Assembly: GCA_902766885.1 (NCBI GenBank)
Contig: CACXFS010000034.1
Span: 1 to 32,443 of the forward strand
Reading direction: 5' to 3'
Length of the DNA: 32,443 nucleotides
DNA from: an uncultured Ruminococcus sp.
GTDB lineage: Bacteria > Bacillota > Clostridia > Oscillospirales > Acutalibacteraceae
Part shown: positions 30,394 through 32,443 of the stretch, piece by piece
Numbering within the stretch: the first letter of the stretch is position 1
Layout: every line of letters starts with the position of its first letter
Notes under the pieces: generated by a model
Told to the model about the DNA's origin: nothing
Database searches by the model: none
What the model saw: only the letters and a program-made list of their open reading frames with translations
Made by a program: the position numbers and the translations under genes

Positions 30394-31338
30394 ATGAAAA
30401 AAGTATCATATAAATTAAGTGCAGTTGCTTTAAGCATAATTCTTGCGGCTGCTTCAGCAGTAAGTGCAGGAGCTGCTCAGACGAACAGTGAACCTGTTTC
30501 TTCATACTCATCAGACTTCAAGCTGCTTTCGTCAACCGTTAAAATTCCTGATAATCAGATTTATTTCTCTCGCTATAACACTCCCTCAGATTCAATTTTT
30601 ATTGGTTCATTCAGTGACGAGAACAACAAAAAATATTCAGTTAAGTTCTCGGAGATTATGTCAGGCGGTAAATTCTTATCGCTTCCGATGAATCAGAAGT
30701 ATAAATTTTCGTTACGCTATGATTTAGGCTCAAGCGGAGGCGGCAGCTCCGACGGTACATTTCGCTCATACTCCAATACGGGAGGAACATACAGAAAGGT
30801 CAGAGTTAAGCTTTCAACCTTTCTTAACAGCGAATATGACTCAAAATTTGCTTCCGACGGCTCGGTTACTAACACAGATTCAACCTACGGCAGTCATACA
30901 TTCAGATTTGGTGATGTTGATATTACTTCTGACGGAAGCAAATATTACAGCGGAATGTGCGTCAGAAGCGGTGCGGCTATAACTGCTGTAACCCCGAATT
31001 TAAACGGCGAAATTGAATTTTATGTTGATACAGCTATTGGCTCGGGTGCCAATGTATGCACTGACTTTTATACTATTTATAAGCATAATGACGGCAGAAC
31101 CTCATATATAGGCGGAGGAGGAAGTACAGGTAGCTCTTTGCACGCACTCAGATTTGGTGATGCAGATTCAAGCTGCTTTGTGAATGTCAGCGACGCTACA
31201 AAAATTCAGTCTGCAATTGCAGGTGAGTGCTCATTGGATAATCTGCAAAAATTTGTTTCCGATGTAAATTTGGATAACAATATTAGTATCAAAGACGTAA
31301 CCTGTATTCAGAAATATCTTGCAGGTTTAGATTATTGA
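30394..31338 (+). CDS. Secreted protein with C-terminal type I dockerin, function unknown
   Basis: 314 residues from ATG 30394, preceded by AGGTGA; the GTG at 30385 lies inside that site. A Sec signal peptide (MKKVSYKLSAVALSIILAA, cleavage near 25-28) leads a Ser/Gly/Tyr-rich beta-type domain (about 40-240) with no recognised catalytic motif. Residues about 252-313 form a type I dockerin with both calcium loops: FGDADSSCFVNVSDATKIQS and SDVNLDNNISIKDVTCIQK, each followed by a helix ending in A-G. Dockerins dock exported proteins onto cohesin scaffolds, so the protein probably joins a cellulosome- or amylosome-like complex. No cohesin gene is nearby. The N-terminal domain may bind carbohydrate or cells, but this is unproven. 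Confidence 0.85.
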   Translation: MKKVSYKLSAVALSIILAAASAVSAGAAQTNSEPVSSYSSDFKLLSSTVKIPDNQIYFSRYNTPSDSIFIGSFSDENNKKYSVKFSEIMSGGKFLSLPMNQKYKFSLRYDLGSSGGGSSDGTFRSYSNTGGTYRKVRVKLSTFLNSEYDSKFASDGSVTNTDSTYGSHTFRFGDVDITSDGSKYYSGMCVRSGAAITAVTPNLNGEIEFYVDTAIGSGANVCTDFYTIYKHNDGRTSYIGGGGSTGSSLHALRFGDADSSCFVNVSDATKIQSAIAGECSLDNLQKFVSDVNLDNNISIKDVTCIQKYLAGLDY

Positions 31339-31352
31339 TGCTGAGAATATTA

Positions 31353-31385
31353 AAATCCCGTCGCTTCTGCGGCGGGATTTTTGCA
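31353..31385. terminator. Bidirectional terminator between dockerin and gerQ-like genes
   Basis: AAATCCCGTCGC (31353-31364) pairs with GCGGCGGGATTT (31369-31380), one T-G wobble, TTCT loop, then a short T run. T-rich sequence is also present on the minus-strand side. Confidence 0.85.
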
Positions 31386-31397
31386 TAGTGAAAATTT

Positions 31398-32042
31398 TTA
31401 ATAATAGAATCTTATAAATTTGATATTGTAAAAATCGCAGGTTGTCAAATCGTTTGTGTCAAGCTCATTAATCAGGATATAGTTTGAGGCAACGCCAAGT
31501 AAAAATCCTGATTTAGTAACAATTGAATTTGAGCCTACAAGAAAGTCAATGGATACTCGTCTGCCAATCTGCGTTCTTAAAAAGCCGTTTAAATATTGCA
31601 TACTTTCAGCTGTAACCGGATAAGGATGCTGTATATCGGTAATTCCGTCCATAAGGCTGCTTTCAAGAGGTTGTTGAATTGTTGCGCCGTAGTCAAAGGT
31701 TGTAGCAGGGGTTGACGGAACAACATTCTGATTACTGCTTACGTTTTCCTGCAAACCTTGCTGTGTTGTTGCCTCGCTTGTGGTAGACGGGGAAGAAGTA
31801 CCTGTTCTGCTAATCTGCTGATTATGATAAGCAGCAATCTGCTCAACAGACGGAATCATATATTTTTCCTGATTTACAACATTAGGAACACATCCTTGCA
31901 TATTACAACCGTCTTGATTAAATCCGTAATAATCTCCCGGATTTAATCCTTGATTTAATGTTGTATTAAATGCTTCATTTGGAATAAAATTCATCGGTTG
32001 CATTGTGCCGGTGCTTGTGTTGCCTGTATTCTGATTTGCCAT
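31398..32042 (-). CDS. GerQ-like spore coat/germination protein
   Basis: 214 residues from ATG 32042, preceded by AAGGGTGAT; the GTG at 32051 is part of that site. The first 145 residues are Asn/Gln/Thr/Ser-rich and low complexity. The C-terminal 65 residues (MQYLNGFLRTQIGRRVSIDF, GFLLGVASNYILINE, CDFYNIKFIRFYY) match the GerQ (YwdL) domain, including the LR..IGR/KxV start and the Y/F-rich end. In Bacillus GerQ is a coat protein, crosslinked by transglutaminase, needed to place the cortex-lytic enzyme CwlJ. Here it follows a cwlJ/sleB-like gene by 11 bases, reproducing the cwlJ-gerQ operon and strongly supporting the call. Confidence 0.82.
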   Translation of the reverse strand: MANQNTGNTSTGTMQPMNFIPNEAFNTTLNQGLNPGDYYGFNQDGCNMQGCVPNVVNQEKYMIPSVEQIAAYHNQQISRTGTSSPSTTSEATTQQGLQENVSSNQNVVPSTPATTFDYGATIQQPLESSLMDGITDIQHPYPVTAESMQYLNGFLRTQIGRRVSIDFLVGSNSIVTKSGFLLGVASNYILINELDTNDLTTCDFYNIKFIRFYY

Positions 32043-32053
32043 TATTATCACCC

Positions 32054-32443
32054 TTATGTTTTGGAATATGCTTGAGTAGGAGCGTAGAAGCAGTGGTCGC
32101 CGATACGGTTATAAATAACCCCGATATTTGACGGAAAATAGTTAGGGCATGTCGAAGAAAACGGATTGAAATAAAACAATGAATTCCCGACAGAACTCAC
32201 CGTGTTTCCTGCAAGAGCCCAGTCAGCAATTTCATAGTGTATATCTTCGGGAACCATATTATAAATATTCTGCGGATTATATGCTCCGCCGACCGAGGTT
32301 TTTAGGCAGGTAAACTGATTTGGCTGTTCAATGATTGCTCTGACGTCACCACCGTTGCTTACTCTGGCAAATTCACCTTCGGTCGCATTTGCCCTGTTAA
32401 TTATTATTGATGCGACAGCCGCCATCCCATCAATCCCTTCGCC
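32054..32443 (-). CDS. CwlJ/SleB-type spore cortex hydrolase, C-terminal part (truncated by window edge)
   Basis: The 5' end is outside the window; 129 codons remain. The visible part begins GEGIDGMAAVASIIINR, which aligns with the catalytic start of Hydrolase_2 proteins (GEARGE...GQVAVAAVVLNR), so the visible Glu at the second position is probably the catalytic residue. The rest (QFTCLKTSVGGAYN, WALAGNTVSSVGNSLFYFNP, IGDHCFYAPTQAY) is the standard C-terminal SleB/CwlJ region, including the N-x-x-x-HxFY-like end. CwlJ acts on the cortex peptidoglycan during germination. Its place upstream of a gerQ-like gene favours CwlJ over SleB, which has an N-terminal peptidoglycan-binding domain not visible here. 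Whether a signal peptide exists cannot be seen. Confidence 0.82.
   Translation of the reverse strand, partial: GEGIDGMAAVASIIINRANATEGEFARVSNGGDVRAIIEQPNQFTCLKTSVGGAYNPQNIYNMVPEDIHYEIADWALAGNTVSSVGNSLFYFNPFSSTCPNYFPSNIGVIYNRIGDHCFYAPTQAYSKT

Noticed and set aside
30900-30970. Internal stretch HTFRFGDVDITSDG of the dockerin protein as an additional dockerin repeat.
   Set aside because: It lacks the following helix and the rest of the calcium loop pattern, so the likeness to the real repeat is probably chance.

Overview
The window looks like a chromosome segment from a low-to-moderate GC, endospore-forming anaerobe of the Clostridia, most likely the Ruminococcus/Oscillospiraceae group. The evidence is Gram-positive style ribosome binding sites and TTGACA/TATAAT-type promoters, the sporulation pair spoIIGA-sigE, a ymxH/ylmC-like gene, a cwlJ-gerQ-like pair, and a secreted protein with a type I dockerin, which is typical of cellulosome- or amylosome-bearing ruminococci. 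The species itself is inferred, not read from the sequence.

Layout. Positions 1-890 hold an AbiE-type toxin-antitoxin pair on the minus strand (toxin cut by the window edge), with a promoter and nested inverted repeats upstream. A small five-helix membrane protein follows (1213-1686). A MocR-type PLP-dependent regulator (1725-3101, minus) is divergent from a tightly packed plus-strand operon: murD, two M42 aminopeptidases, a GNAT acetyltransferase and a methionine gamma-lyase-like PLP enzyme (3224-8755). An 18-bp palindrome sits between the regulator and the operon. TadA and a CPBP membrane protease lie on the minus strand (8771-10227).

Positions 10396-20005 look like a cell-envelope glycan region. 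They hold a Wzm/Wzt-type polysaccharide ABC exporter, a phosphoglucomutase-type enzyme, a 949-residue protein joining an acyltransferase-3 half to a GT-C-like half, a second GT-C-like protein, and a GtrB/DPM1-like GT2 enzyme. A plausible joint role is to supply activated sugar (mutase), load it on a lipid carrier (GT2), transfer it outside the membrane (GT-C proteins), acylate it, and export a polymer (Wzm/Wzt). The linkage is inferred from gene content and proximity.

Positions 20229-23681 hold pfkA, a MORN-repeat protein with a long acidic linker, and an MscS-type channel. A small lipoprotein with 11-residue repeats follows. Positions 24154-26784 (minus) hold sigE, spoIIGA and a DegV-family protein, with a 28-residue DUF3789-like membrane peptide on the plus strand between the last two. 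A ymxH-like gene, a secreted SleB-type hydrolase with WalR-box-like sites far upstream, the rpsB-tsf pair and the dockerin protein follow on the plus strand. The window closes with a gerQ-like gene and the 3' part of a cwlJ/sleB-like gene on the minus strand.

No rRNA, tRNA, CRISPR array, insertion sequence or prophage was seen. The most interesting points are the probable AbiEi operator, the MocR/murD divergent palindrome, the murD-peptidase-lyase operon, the acyltransferase/GT-C fusion, and the WalR-like box upstream of the hydrolase.
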